Assembly (NCBI GenBank): GCA_001466705.2
Contig: LATX02000220.1
Span: 1-64,000, forward strand
Source of the DNA: Moniliophthora roreri
Lineage: Eukaryota; Basidiomycota; Agaricomycetes; Agaricales; Marasmiaceae
Length of the DNA stretch: 64,000 bases
Reading direction: 5' to 3'
Of this stretch, positions 33,707 to 46,450 are shown in pieces. The translations under genes were made by a program, and so were the position numbers. The notes under the pieces are model-generated. The model searched no databases and was not told the origin of the DNA. It was given only the letters and a program-made list of their open reading frames with translations. Position 1 is the first letter of the stretch, and each line of letters starts with the position of its first letter.

Positions 33707-35055
33707 ATGCCTGCAATCAACGACCCAGACTCCAAAATACTGGTCACTGGCGGAAACGGCTACCTGGGCGCATGGATTGTCGATACCCTTCTACAGAGAG
33801 GACATTTCGTAGTTGCCGTCGTGCGCAATGAATCAAAGGGAAAACATCTTCGAGAAACCTTCAAATATTATGGTGACAAATTCCAGCTCGCTTATATCTC
33901 TGAACTAGAAAAGGTCAGTGCGATATCGTTGTCTTCATGTAGGTCACGACTCACCTTAGTATCTGCTCTGCAGGAAGGCGCCTTTGATGAAGTGGTCCAG
34001 GATGTACACGGAATCATTCATGTCGCCTCCCCAGTTCGCCTGGAGATGGGTGAACCCAGCGGTGGGTACATTCCAGGTGTTACCAACCATACTATCGAGT
34101 AATGTCGGTACAGAAATAATAGATCCAGCGGTGAAGTGTGTCACAGGGCTTCTCCACAGCGTTTTAAAGCACGGGTATGCATGCTTCCTTACCGATTAGG
34201 GCTTCGCAAACCTTGTTCATAGGACATTAGTCAAACGTATCGTTTTTACTTCCTCTGCCGCGACCATATACGACCAACTCTCATCCGGAAAGACGCTATC
34301 TGAGGCCGACTGCAATGACAGCTCAATCAAGGAATGCGAGGAGCGTGGTAAGGATGCTCGGCCCATCGCAAAATATATGGCATCAAAGATATTAGCTGAG
34401 AGAGGTACGTGTACTCGCAGACATGTGCAAAATCAAGCCTAACCTGGGTACATAGCTGCATGGGACATCTGGCGCAAGAGTCAATCAACAGTCCAGTGGG
34501 ATTTATCTGCCATTATTCCAGTTTGGGTGTTCGGGGTAAGTCGCCTTCAATATATACCCTCCGTGCCACGTCCTGATCTTCTGCTCCAGCCACATAAACA
34601 TGATGCGTCAAAACCTGAGGACTTCTCGGCGGGAACTCCGCAAATATGGTATTGGGTAGTTGTTCGAGGAGAACATGTTCTCGGTAGGGCAACACCAGGA
34701 GATGGATGGGTTGATGTCCGAGATTGCGCCGAAGCACATGTCCGTGCCCTTGAAGTTCCCGCAGCAGGTGGAGAACGTATTCTCACTTGCGCCGGGTCGC
34801 CATTCAAATGGCAGGACTTTTGTAAGTGGTAACTAGATCTTGCTGGTCGCTTTAGCTGATAGGAAAATAGTGGACACCGCAAATGCCATTGATCCCCCTC
34901 CGTATCATACTATTGCGAAAACTTTGCCTAGCGACGTTGAAATAGATGCAAACTATAACTCGTCGAAGGCAGAGAAGATTCTGGGGCTGAAGTACAGGAT
35001 GATGGAAGAACTTACTAGAGATACTTTAGCTGATTACACCAGGCGCGGCTGGTGA
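33707..35055 (+). CDS. NAD(P)-dependent reductase, dihydroflavonol-4-reductase-like extended SDR
   Basis: Seven exons: 33707-33913, 33974-34061, 34114-34174, 34223-34404, 34456-34535, 34590-34821, 34871-35055; about 344 aa, normal length for the family. The Rossmann motif is VTGGNGYLGAWI near residue 12, the substrate region has HVASPV, the catalytic Ser sits in VFTSSAAT, and the YxxxK pair is YMASK. The C-terminus LGLKYRMMEELTRDTLADY matches the family. These enzymes reduce carbonyls (ketones, aldehydes) with NADPH; the substrate cannot be read. Two short minus-strand relics of the same family lie near 54.2 and 55.0 kb. Confidence 0.85.
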
Positions 35056-35839
35056 AGTTTCATGCAGCCGAAAACCAACAAAGCAGATAATAATGGTGTA
35101 CATCGTGTTAACTAGCTGTTCCTCCTTGATCTCAACTCCCGTTCATGTAGCAAGGTTTTAGCATTGACCTGATAGCCGCTTGAATGCGGATCGCCATTCT
35201 CCGCAGGGTTGGGTACGTGAGAGTTGCAAGAGGAGTGCTGTAATATGTAGACCGTGATGACCAGAATCGTGAACTTGCTGCGGTAGGTAATGAGCATGAC
35301 CTTGGGGGTTTTCAGGTGAGACTGGGTCGAACTGGGGACCTTTTTTTGGTGTCTAATATCTGTTGAGTACCTGATACTCATTTTGCTGACCATGTCACTG
35401 CCTCTCGCCTCGGTTTGCGCTGCGAGAGTGCAATGGGTGAGTCTGGGCGGTTCTAATGAAGGTCTGTCTCACGCGCAGTAACGGTTACTCTGGCCTGTCA
35501 ACAACAACCATCACCATGAATTCACATTCCGTCCTCCCGATGGTTCAGCCATCTTGGTCAGCGTGTGAAACCACTAAGGAACTTTGAGAAGCTTTACCGA
35601 AGCAGGAGGCAAGGAGTTGTGAGGTTCTAGCAAGGTGCGTTGCACAGTCCACAAGGTCAATCGCCATTTGAGAGTGCTTTAGGAGCCAATCACAATCAAG
35701 TTCAAGCTGATACGAAGGCTACTACCACATGAACTCCTTAAAATTAGCTAACAAGTCGTTGCACGGGGTCATTTCTATAAATTGTGATGTCTTGTACCAT
35801 GGATGATAAGGGATCGACAGCAACTTGACAAGAACCACC
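35056..35839. other. Intergenic between the SDR gene and the first oxidase gene
   Basis: No gene seen. A 93-codon minus-strand frame (35112-35393) has no family features. The right end is the promoter side of the oxidase. Confidence 0.4.
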
Positions 35840-37226
35840 ATGGCTTCACAGACTCACCATATCATCATAATTGGTGCTGGCGTAGTCGGGCTCTCTACGG
35901 CGATCAAGATTCAAGAGAAAGGCCATCGTGTGTCTATCATCGCAGAATCATTCCCGAATGATCCCAAGAATATCAGATACACCAGTCTTTGGGCAGTGCG
36001 TGGATACTTGAGTTGTGCTAGCTACCGACAACTGAGTATTTGTCAGGGCGCTCAGCAGGTCTCCGTAGGACAGAAGCATGAGGAGAAACTCCGTCGTGCG
36101 TATATTTCGGACATATCTCGTTTCGTTCGTTGATTATGCCTATCAGAATTCGAGCTCGAAACGTACAAAGTCATGTGGGAGATGTCAAGCCCAGGATCGC
36201 CTTCTGAGAAGTGTTTCAAGAGGTGCACGGACAGAACATACTATGCCTCGAAACTCGCTGATCCTCACCCTTGCGACTACTATCCAGACGTTAGTCTATT
36301 ACTACTCATTCAACTCTATGCCCTTCAATCGCGTTCCTAAATTCACAGTTCAAATTTCTTCCTGAAGACAAACTTATCCCTGGCGCTGTACAAGGCGTGT
36401 CATTCAGCACGTTAACTATCGACCCTCCGACCTACCTCAACTACCTTCTCTCTCGATTCTGTGGCGCTGGCGGTATCATCGTCCGCGGAACAGTCAGTCA
36501 CATAGTGCAAGTCATCGAAGGAGGCATCGGTATCTTCTCTCACAGTGCGCCTTCGCCACCCGATGCTATCGTCATCTGTGCAGGATTAGGCACTCGTTTC
36601 CTAGGCGGAATAGAGGATAAAGCAATGTACCCCATCCGAGGACAAACAGTCCTTTTGAGGGCGCCTTGGGTTCAAGATATGCCTTGCTTCTTTAGGGACG
36701 ACAGGAACCCGGCGTATGTTATCCCAAGGGGTTCTGGAAATGTACTTGTTGGAGGAACGTTTCATGCTAATGATTGGTGCGCCTCGACTCATTTGCCTCA
36801 AATTGAAATTTCATGCCGAATGTGTTATCTAGGTACCCGAAACCCCGCCCGGAAATAACTCAAGAAATGCTTGAACACGCCATCTCGCTCTGTCCTGAGC
36901 TCGCACCGCCCGAGATACGCAGTGAACGTGAGCCAACGGTGGAAGATTTGAAAACAATTATCATTGAAGAGGGTGTCGGGCTTCGACCGGCACGACATGG
37001 TGGTATACGCTTGGGAGTAGAATGGATGGATACGGTTGTTAGTGAAAGGAAGATTCCGGTTGTTTTCAACTATGGGTGAGTGTGCAAGCTGTTCTTGGGC
37101 AACAACTGTGGTTTTTTTCTTTTTGGTGATAGACACGGGGGATATGGGTATCAATCTTCGTGGGGCTCAGCAGCCGCAGCGGTGGATATTCTTGAGGGTG
37201 CCTTGATGGATAGCCGGCTAATGTAG
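35840..37226 (+). CDS. D-amino-acid oxidase, tandem copy 1
   Basis: Six exons: 35840-35995, 36047-36095, 36147-36289, 36349-36776, 36833-37075, 37133-37226; about 370 aa. Flavoenzyme that oxidises D-amino acids to keto acids, ammonia and hydrogen peroxide, usually in peroxisomes. Visible: the FAD-binding N-terminus IIIIGAGVVGLSTAIKIQEK, YPIRGQTVLL, AYVIPRGSGNVLVGGT, the substrate-carboxylate Arg in GLRPARHGGIRLG, and the C-terminal HGGYGYQSSWG. The protein ends SRLM: SRL would be a PTS1-like peroxisomal tail but one Met follows it. The start at 35840 (MASQT) aligns with copy 2; an in-frame codon upstream is not an ATG. Confidence 0.9.
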
Positions 37227-38260
37227 AAAAGAGCTTACAATATAGTACTGGATACTTATTTACTACATCGCTTGGCCCAGAGGCTAAACCAAAAGGGCCA
37301 GGGTCAACAGTGCTCTGTTATTTTCCTAAGTAATCAGGTCGACAGCTAGTCGTTCACGTATTCAATTATTCCAGGCCCTAGTAAAGTTCGTGCAGCATAT
37401 GCGCATCACGAGTGGACCCGAAGGTAACAGAAACTGAGAATGCTTTTCTTTCTCCACCTCGACGACGTGACGCGAATCAGTATAAGGCCCTTCTGGTATT
37501 CGCAAGGAAAGCGTTGAAATGTCCGAAAATCCTCGAAGACTCCTAGGACCGCGAAATCCCACATTCCTCGCCTTTCATTCCGCTAAGGCGCCCCCATCTT
37601 GATTGCCATTTTCTATGGCAAGCCAACGTCCAACACACACCAGAAAGAACATATAGATGACTGTTTCGGGTCACAGAATATTGTTTGATGACTTTTCGTG
37701 TCTTCCAGGACCAGATAACACAGTAACTTAGAAGTAGAATGGGTGAGTTACGGCTTCCTGTTCATATTTCTCATTACTGAATTCAACCACAGTTCTACTG
37801 GTATGCTCTACGAGGAGAAATGCACGGGAGGTGGCGTTTGAGCTGCCTCCGGACACATCTTCAGCGTTGCATTCTACAGACGGGAGAACCGGAAGAATGG
37901 CGACAGAGGACATTTTATGTATCTCCTTTAGAGATTTCCGCAGAGTACGTTGCACAGTCTCTGATATTAGTTTTGTCCAAAAACGTGAAGCAAAAACGTG
38001 AAGCAAAAACGTGAAGCGGAGTAATAGAACCTCGCAATATGAACTTCGGAATCATTTATACCTATTCAAACATAAGCGCCGGGCTCTCCAATGGCACGAG
38101 GAAAGCTAGGTCCCCCAATTTCCTGCGCAGGATCGTTTCTATCTGTGTTTCTATCTGCGTAGCTGCGCCGTAGTCGCTAGTACACTAAAGTCGCAGCATT
38201 CGATATCTCGCGGGTGATATAAGAAACCGAAGACAACTTGACAATATGCATCCGCATACC
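37227..38260. other. Intergenic between the tandem oxidase genes
   Basis: About 1 kb without a recognisable gene. A short direct repeat of GTGAAGCAAAAAC (two or three units near 37984-38012) is seen. The last 100 bp resemble the leader of copy 1. Confidence 0.4.
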
Positions 38261-39637
38261 ATGGCTTCGCAGACTCGGCATATCATTGTCATTGGCGCAG
38301 GCGTAGTCGGATTGTCTACAGCGATCAGGTCTCAAGAGAAAGGGCATCGTGTCTCTATCATCGCAGAGTCATTCCCGAATGATCCCAAGAATGTTGGGTA
38401 CACCAGTCTTTGGGCAGTGAGTTGGTGTCTTTCATGCCATAACCAGAGACCAAATAAAGGGTATTCACTAGGGTGCGCAACAAGTCTCTGTAGGGGTGAA
38501 GCATAAACTTCATCGTGCGTGTAACCAGACACTTCTCATTCTATTTCTTTCGTTGACTGCGCTTCCTAGAATTTGAGCTCGAAACGCACAAAATCATGTG
38601 GGAGATGTCGGGCCCGGGTTCGCCTTCTGAGAAGTGCTTCAAGAGGTGCACCGACAGAACATACTACGCCTCGAAGCTCACCGATTCACACCCTTGCGAG
38701 CACTACCCAGATGTTAGTCCTAGCCTCTTTGCTTACCTTCATTCACATCTAATATTATATACAGTTCAGGTTCCTCTCCGAAGATGAGCTTGTGCCAGGA
38801 AGCGTACAAGGTGTATCATTTAGCGCATTAACTATCGATCCTCCAAGCTACCTCGACTATCTTCTCTCCCGATTCTGTAGCGCCGGTGGTATCATCGTCC
38901 GCGGAACAGTCAGTCACATAGCGCAAGTGATCGAAGGAGGCATTGGTGCCTTCTCTCACAGCGTGCCTTCGCCACCCGATGCTATCATCGTTTGTGCAGG
39001 ATTAGGCGCTCGTTTCCTAGGCGGAATAGAGGATAAGGCAATGTACCCCATCCGAGGGCAAATAGTCCTTTTGAGGGCACCTTGGGTCCAAGAAATGCCT
39101 TGTTTTCGGACGGACGACGCTAACCCGGCATATGTTATCCCCAGGAGTTCTGGAAATGTGCTTGTTGGAGGAACGCTTCATGCTGATGATTGGTACGCCT
39201 CAGTTCATTCACCTTGAAACCTTATGCTGAAGGTGCTACATAGGTACCCAAAGCCCCGCCCAGAAATAACTCAAGGAATCCTTGAACGAGCGATTTCGTT
39301 ATGTCCTGAACTTGCACCGCCTGTAGTACGCAGCGAACGTGCTGTGACAGCAGAAGATTTGAAACCTATTATCGTCGAAGAAGGCGTTGGACTTCGACCG
39401 GCACGACATGGTGGTATACGTTTGGGAGTAGAATGGATGGATACAGTTGTTAGTGAAAGGAAGGTCCCAGTCATTTTTAACTATGGGTGAGTGAACCAGT
39501 CTTGCACTACAATCTTAGAGAACTAAGTTCTTGGGGATAGGCATGGAGGTTGTGGATTTCTATCTTCGTGGGGCTCGGCAGGGGCAGCGATGGATATTCT
39601 TGAGGGTGCTTTGACAGCTAGCGAGGGGGGGAGCTGA
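38261..39637 (+). CDS. D-amino-acid oxidase, tandem copy 2
   Basis: Same six-exon structure as copy 1, high similarity throughout. An in-frame ATG 15 bp upstream (38246) could also serve; the MASQT start is kept because it aligns with copy 1. Differences that may matter: the second exon lacks two codons, and the C-terminal flavin-contact motif reads HGGCGFLSSWG instead of HGGYGYQSSWG, changing two conserved positions. The C-terminus (SEGGS) has no peroxisomal signal. The FAD-binding motif, the carboxylate-binding Arg and YPIRGQ are intact, so it may still be an oxidase, possibly with changed activity. 39638-40022 downstream holds no gene that I can see. Confidence 0.85.
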
Positions 39638-40022
39638 TAACGACTGGGGCTTTGAATAGACTAACATTCCGGGCTGTACATTTTAATGAGTTGTTTCGGG
39701 AATACCGGGCTTCCGTCAGACTTCTGCAGGATCGTTTAGGGTGGGTTCGCAAAGGGGAAATTGGAAGGCGTTTGCAGACCTGGACCTTTCGGTTAAGTAG
39801 TGCTTGCCGGGCACAGTGCCTCAGGTGCAGCAAACATCGACTCGGGCGAAAGGCTGTTACTCGTATTCTTCAACATCAATAGATTAATGTTTTTCTGTAT
39901 TACTCCCGATCTGTCTTACACGCGCGCCTACATTCGTTTGTCACCGGCGGCGCTGAGGCACAGGTTCACATTCAATTTCAAAGGGCCTTTCACTCTGCCG
40001 ACAGCTCATCGAGGGCCCCAGC

Positions 40023-41667
40023 ATGGCCTTTAATTTTTCGACAGCCTTTGCCCCTTCGCTTTCCACTGCTCTGCAGCCTTTGGCTAGGCCAGGTGTTATT
40101 CTGACGCTTGGAATTGTTCTCACGCTTGCCATCTATATTAATCTCAATGACCGCGCTATCGTCCAAATTCCTCAGGAGGCGCTTGCGTTTATTCAGGAAA
40201 GATGGACAAAGGACGACCTTGAACGGGTTGTTAAGCATTTGGAAGGCAGTGGCACTAATTCCCTGGCAGAGAAGAAGAGGGCTCAGATGCCTCCAAAGAC
40301 AGGAAGGAGGTATATTATTACTGGAGGGGTACGCACTCTGTTCTTCGCGAAAGGATTGTGAACACTGACACTTTCCTCAGTCTGGTTTCTTAGGAGGATG
40401 GATGGTTATCCAGCTCCTCGAACGCGGTGAAGACCCCAAGAACATCCGGATTCTCGATGTTCGACCTCCTAATAGGCGCGATTTTATGTCAGGCCTAGCG
40501 AAAGATGTACCTTTCATCAAGGTCGATATCACCAGCAAAGAAGATGTTGAGGCTGCATTTTCTGCCCCATGGCCCAGCGCCAATGAAGATACAGAAGTCA
40601 CAGTCTTCCACACAGCAGCCGTTATTCGATTCCATGAACGACATCCATCTCTCCTACCCCTCTCAGAAAAGGTCAATATACATGGCAGCCAAAACGTTAT
40701 CGACGCCGCGAAGAAAATTGGCGCGACTGTGTTGATATCAACTTCATCCGCGTCTATTGCCCATTGGTATCCTGGTAGGCAGTTCTCCTTGCCCTGGGAG
40801 TGGCCGAGGATCTTTGGCTGGTTTGGGTTGGAGCGTCGGGTACCTGGGCTGAGACATGTTATGATTCTGGGGGATCAGGAAGGTGGAGGTCCGGGAGAGA
40901 AGGAAAGGGGTCGGCTTCCTCATGACGTGGAAGAGTTCGTCTGCGTCTATTCTTACACCAAAGCCGTTGCGGAGAAACTGGTGAGAGCGGCAGACAAGAC
41001 GACTATTGGTTCGGGCTCCAAGTTGCTTAGGACAGGCACGCTACGCCCAGGAAACCCGATCTATGGGCCTGGATGTGATATGTATGAGTTCTTCCTAGCG
41101 AATGGGAAGGACAACGTTTCATTCTCCAACCATTCCGTAACGAATTTGTGCTATGTCGAGAACATCGCCTTGGCACATCTGCTGTACGAACGAAGGCTGA
41201 TCGACCTCGCCGATGGAAAGGCCAGTCCAGACGTCGGAGGACAGGCTTTCACCATCACTGACCCTGGCCCTCCAGCCACTTCTGGTGACATACATGATGC
41301 TATCGCCTTCTTCATGCCTCGTTTCACAGGAGGGAAGGCTCATTACGGAGTCAAGAAAGTTTCGCCAACATTTCTCCTTCTCCTAGCACACATTATCGAG
41401 AAATGGTACCTCACACGGCAATGGTATGGAGCGAGTATACCTCCTGTACCTGGACAACTCGTTCCCCTCCAGCCTTCCACGCTAGGCTTAGCAACAGTGC
41501 ACCCCATTGTTGATGATTCCCGGGCGCGGCTCTCTGTTGAGCAAGGTGGATTAGGATATGAAGGTATCGTGGAGACGCTTGAAGGGGTTGCACGATGTGT
41601 TAAGGAGTTTAATGAAAGCGGTAGTCTACGTCTTACGACTACAAAGTCCTTTGGGCATGGCAAGTAA
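40023..41667 (+). CDS. 3-beta-hydroxysteroid dehydrogenase family protein, plus-strand copy
   Basis: Two exons (40023-40328, 40381-41667), 530 aa. An N-terminal hydrophobic helix (about residues 24-46) suggests an ER-membrane anchor. The Rossmann motif is split by the intron: TGG then SGFLGGWMV. Catalytic features are LISTSSAS and the YSYTK pair; VFHTAAVIRFHERHP is typical of the family. These enzymes oxidise 3-beta-hydroxyl groups of sterols or related compounds with NAD(P). Much longer than yeast Erg26, with a second hydrophobic segment near TFLLLLAHIIEKWYLT. A close relative sits tail-to-tail 58 bp away. Confidence 0.85.
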
Positions 41668-41725
41668 TTGTAACACAAAAGCTTGCATATGTCCATGTGG
41701 TATGCAATGTATATGTGAACAACTA

Positions 41726-43335
41726 TTACTGACTACCAAGTGCTGTAACCGGATCTACACCGATCTCCTTCTTCACCTGCTCTCCAACCTTGGCCACACC
41801 TCTCTGAGCTCGCACCATGCCGAATCTAAAGCTAACACCAGCAATATCTGACCTTTGTTCCGATCTATTAATGCCTTTCTTGTGTTCTTCTACGAGTTTT
41901 TGCAGCCCTTCTAACGTCGTCCAAGCACCCTTGTACCCTAATCCGCCCTTCTCCGGAGGTAACCTCGCACGCGAATCATCGAAAATGATATGAACCATTG
42001 TCAAATTCCACATCGATGGCTGAAGATTCACCAGATCCCCATTCACCGGTGGAACGACGTACTTGATGGCTGGCCATATCGGTGTTGTCAACAACCAGTT
42101 CCGAGTGAGGTAGTAAATCTCAATGAGATATGCGAAAAGTAGCATACCCGTGGCAGACACTTCCGGGAAGGTGGTCTCCCCGTCTGTAAGCGTCTTCATT
42201 GTGACATATAGGTCGCCGTAGGTAGGTGGAGGGCCTGGATCTGTGACATTAAATGCTTGCCCTCCGATATCGGGGTTCTTGCTACCCGCTTCCAGATCTA
42301 TGAGTCTACGTTCGTAACACAAATGTGCAACGGCACAGTTCTCGACGTAAATGTCGTTCTGGATGATGTTGGAGATCCAAGTTGGATTTGTCTTTCGAAC
42401 AAGGTAGGCGCCGCAGAGCATGTCGCCTCCAGGTCCGTATACTCCATTGCCCGGACGAATACAGCCTGTGCGCATTATGCCGTCGCCTGAAGGAGAACGG
42501 TCTGCACCTCTAACTAATTTCTCCCCAAAGTATTTGGAGTAGGAGTAATTGGAAAAGAAGTCTTGATGACGAGTCGGGATTACGGTGTCATCGTCGTTGA
42601 GGAGTTGAACAAAATGTTTCGGTTCTTTTTGCCAAGGCCACAAAAGGAAGTGAGATGCACGAACACCGACTGATCCTGACGAGGTCGAGATGAAGGTCGA
42701 GACGCCTACAGAACGAGCTGCATTTAGGACATTTTGTGTCCCGACAACGTTGACCCTAGTAGAATTGGGGAGAAGAGACGGGTGTCGTTCAAAGAAACGG
42801 ATATTGGCAGCCGTGTGGAAGACAGTGATTGGCGTTGTAGAGCCGCTTGGCCAAGGAGCTTCGAAGGCTTTCTGAACAGCGTCGGCGTCGGATACATCGA
42901 CTTTTCGATAGTCCACGTCTTTGCCAATGCCATCCTTAAGATCCCTACGCGTTGGATATCGGATATCAAGTACCCTGATGTTCTTCGGGTCCTCTCCTCT
43001 CGTCAAGAGCTGAATAACAATCCAACCTCCTAGGAACCCAGCCTGAAAATAAAGGTTAAGTTTCTACCAGTACAACGCAAGTCCTGACCACGCACCCCTC
43101 CCGTTACAGTGTACCTCCGTCCAGTCTTTTCCGGGATTTGGTCCTCTATGCTTATAGGTGCCTTTGACTGAAGCTCAGCCGCAGTTGACAGTACATTTTG
43201 CTCGGTACACCGCGTCGGGGAAAACTTTCGAGCCCGATCTGGTGTAGCCTGTATCGCCTTGTCATTCATGCGCACATATGCGTAGAGCAGCGCAAATAGA
43301 CCTAGGAAAGCAAACCCGTAAAAGACTCCGCCCAT
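41726..43335 (-). CDS. 3-beta-hydroxysteroid dehydrogenase family protein, minus-strand copy
   Basis: Two exons (43335-43096 and 43042-41726), 518 aa. Same intron position and phase as the neighbour: TGG then AGFLGGWIV. An N-terminal membrane helix (about residues 6-22), VFHTAANIRFFERHP, FISTSSGS and YSYSK are all present. The two paralogues are convergent, so the duplication was followed by, or included, an inversion; sequence identity is moderate, so it is not recent. Confidence 0.85.
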
Positions 43336-43841
43336 GCCTGGTGGTCGTGGAGAAGTTGAAAAGGGACCGTGTTACAAATCTGTGATGCATCCATGCGCTT
43401 TTCATGTGTGTCGCACATCAAGGCCAAATTTGGGTGCTGAGGTCGGGGTGCTGGCGTTCGTCGGATTCGAGGCGAATACTTTCGTTTAGGGGTTGGACAA
43501 TGTCGAAAGGGAGAAAGTGAGGCACAAGTGAAGCAGGGTACCGTAAAATTTTCCAGCGCGTTCTGCACGCTCTTCCAAAAACGCCCATCATCGTACCACG
43601 AGAATGCGGGTTTCTGCCTGGTTATCTCAATTATCCCAGATCAGGTCTATGATGCTGTTAGTCGGCCATAAGGAATCTACAAAAGACCCTATTATTGCTC
43701 ACGTTGGCATGCGTAATTTCTGATGGGAAGGCAAGATCAATAGGCCATATTGGCGAGCCATTCGGAGTTGTTTATGACTCATTTTCAAAGTATTCATTCG
43801 GTCAAGATCACTCCTTGCCTACCGCTGCCCACGAAGAAGCA
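43336..43841. promoter_or_regulatory. Shared upstream region of a divergent gene pair
   Basis: About 500 bp separate the starts of the minus-strand dehydrogenase and the plus-strand MFS gene, so this must hold both promoters. No TATA box or operator that I can name. Co-regulation is possible but not shown. Confidence 0.4.
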
Positions 43842-46450
43842 ATGGAGGATCCCCCAGTTCGTGTTTCGAATCAAGTTTTAGCCTCTCAGACTGCGAACTG
43901 GCGTGAAACTGAGATCCAGACCTTACCGGACAAGTATGCTGATCCTTAGTCTCTCCTTTTCCGTGTACCGTGTATTGATCAACTCTTTTCCAGCAATCTC
44001 GTCGTTATCTTCACCGGGTGAGCAATCATATGCAGTATTTTTGCAGTCTTCCAGGCAAGTCTGACTCACTGATAATAGGTTGATGCTTTTGGGTTCGTCT
44101 CCGGGGTCGCGCTATCGTTGTACGGCGTAATGAACCCCCTCTTTTAGTGTTCCTTGCTGCCATGGACCAAACAATCGGTATACACTACTGCTCTCTCGAG
44201 TGTCCATCTTACTCATGCTTCGCTAGTGGCCGCTGCTCTCCCTTCCATCGTCCGCGAATTGGGAGGTGGGGATGCCTATTCTTGGGCAGGAACGGCGTAT
44301 CTCCTTGCTGGTGCATGTAAGTCGAGACCTGGATATTGAGCCTTCGAAATTCATCTTATTGCAGGTTTGACTCCGCTCAATGGCAAGCTTTCGGTAAATA
44401 CCTTTTTCAATCAAAGTTGAAAACTAAATTTGATGAAGTTTGCCGCAGGATATTACCGGAAGGAAACTTTTGCTGTTCGTACACATCGCAGTCTTTCTTG
44501 TTGGATCAGCTCTCTGTGGAGCAAGCCAATCGTTTGTCATGTTCATCTTGAGTAGAGCTGTGCAAGGCATAGGCGGAGGCGGTATCATGGCACTCATGAA
44601 CATCATTGTTTCGGAAATTGTATCCCTGGAGGAGCGGCCGAAGTATGGAGGACTTAATGGGTGTGTCTCTTTTTCAACCTATTTGGATGAGGCAATGCCA
44701 TCTCATCATCTGACATTCAGAGCGATATGGGGCGTAGCCTCTGTCCTCGGTCCGCTAATTGGTTAGCAACACCTCATATTACGTGGTCATCATTGCTAAT
44801 CACGACCTTTTGCTTTCACTCAGGTGGTGCCTTTACTGACCGTGTCACTTGGCGTTGGGCATTCTACATTGTCGGTTACGAAAGTATCGGTTTCCATTCC
44901 TTTATCAGCTGACGTTTTACCCGTTCAGAACTTGCCAATTGGAGCAGTTGCCGCAGGACTTCTCTGTTTCCTGAAGGCAAGTAGCAATAGTTGGAGAGTC
45001 TGCAGTGTCCTAACTTCTTCCGCCACTATAGCTAAATCCACGACCACGCAGAACGTTTTCGGAAAATCTACGTGAATTCGACTTTATAGGCCTCTTCCTA
45101 ATTATGGCCGGTGTCGTTTGCCTTCTTGTCGGCTTTCAATTCGGGCAAATAAATTGGACGGACCCTCAAGCTATAGTACTCGTAGTGATCGCGTCATTAC
45201 TCCTCGTAGGCGGCTGCATTAACGAGCTTTTCACTAAACGATCACCTATCATTCCTCCAAGGCTGCTCAAAACTCGTACCACTACTGCTATTATGGGGTC
45301 AGGAGCAGTGCACATGTTTGTTTTCCTGATGGCTTCATACTGTAAGCTTTATTGAATTAGATTGACCCATATCAATTGATTTCTAACCACCTCTATCAGT
45401 CCTTCCTACCTACTTCCAAGCGCTCGGAAGCTCAGCGACCAAGTCTGGTATTGAGATGTTACCATTTTCGCTGGTCAGCTCAATCGTTTCGTTCTCCTCC
45501 GGACTGGTGGTTGCAAAGACCGGGAAGTATAGGCCGGTGTTTTGGACTGGATTTGTGAGTGTATCACATTTTTACTGGCCCTGACACTGAACGTTATCAT
45601 TACAGGTTCTCATGACACTAGGATATGGGCTGATGATTCAGTTGGACGATCGATCTAGCAGGTCTGTTTTTTCACATTCTATACCGACGAACCCTCTCTG
45701 ACGTGCCCGCAGAGTTGAGAAAGAGATGTACATATTCGTGGCCGCTCTCGGAGCTGGCTGCTTCTTCCAAATTCCTACGATAGGTACGTATATCAATGCT
45801 GTAATCAATGACAAATCGGACATTAAACGAATGGTTCACAGCCATTCAGGCAGCCATGCCCCTTGCTGACATGGCTACCTCGACCACTGCATTCATGCTT
45901 GTTAGATCCCTCAGTGGCTCCATTGGACTGAGCGTTGGAAGTATAATATTCACAAACACTTTGCGCAAGCGATTGGCTCAGGAGGCGCCCGAGTATTACA
46001 GTTTATACAAGCCAATTAACGATTCGGCGAATCAACTTAAGGACTTGGTGTTTATACAGGTATGCACGACCGCCCCGTTCTGCAGGGCATTGAACTGAAA
46101 GCTGTCCTTTTTAGCCACCAGAATTGCGGCAACGAGTTGTACACGCCTACGCTAGTAGTATCTCGTTCATCTGGTATGCTCAAGCTGGTCCGTGGTGTGA
46201 CATAGCAATGACACCTCACTCTTTTCAACCAGGATTGTCTGCACTCCTCTCATCGGGGCTGGACTCATCATGAGTATGTGACGGTGGCATTTCTACTGAG
46301 CTTCTACGACTGACTAAAAAGCTCGTAGCGTTGTTGATTCGCGGTTACTCTCTTAAACGACCTGTTGTACGCCTGAGGGATCAGATTGCGAACAGAAATG
46401 ATATACCACTCTCAGCTGTAGGTGGTCAGCGTGCTTTGAACCCAGCATAG
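43842..46450 (+). CDS. MFS transporter, DHA2-type drug:H+ antiporter
   Basis: About 18 short exons; phases work from ATG 43842 to TAG 46450. Family signatures appear in order: AAMDQTIVAAALPSIV, GKLSDITGRKLLLF, SRAVQGIGGGGIMALM, WRWAFYINLPIG, then the second half with SGIEMLPFSLV and TSTTAFMLVRSLSGSIGLSV. This is the 14-helix DHA2 pattern of plasma-membrane exporters for drugs, toxins or metabolites. One intron (44977-45031) uses a GC donor (GCAAGT); the phase and the protein (FLK then LNPRPRR) fit only that choice. The substrate cannot be deduced. It is the transporter next to the oxidoreductase genes. Confidence 0.85.

Noticed and set aside
33707..46450. Calling the oxidoreductase region a secondary-metabolite gene cluster
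   Set aside because: No polyketide synthase, NRPS, terpene synthase, P450 or cluster regulator is in the window; the adenylation domain at 18-20 kb is part of the kinase array.
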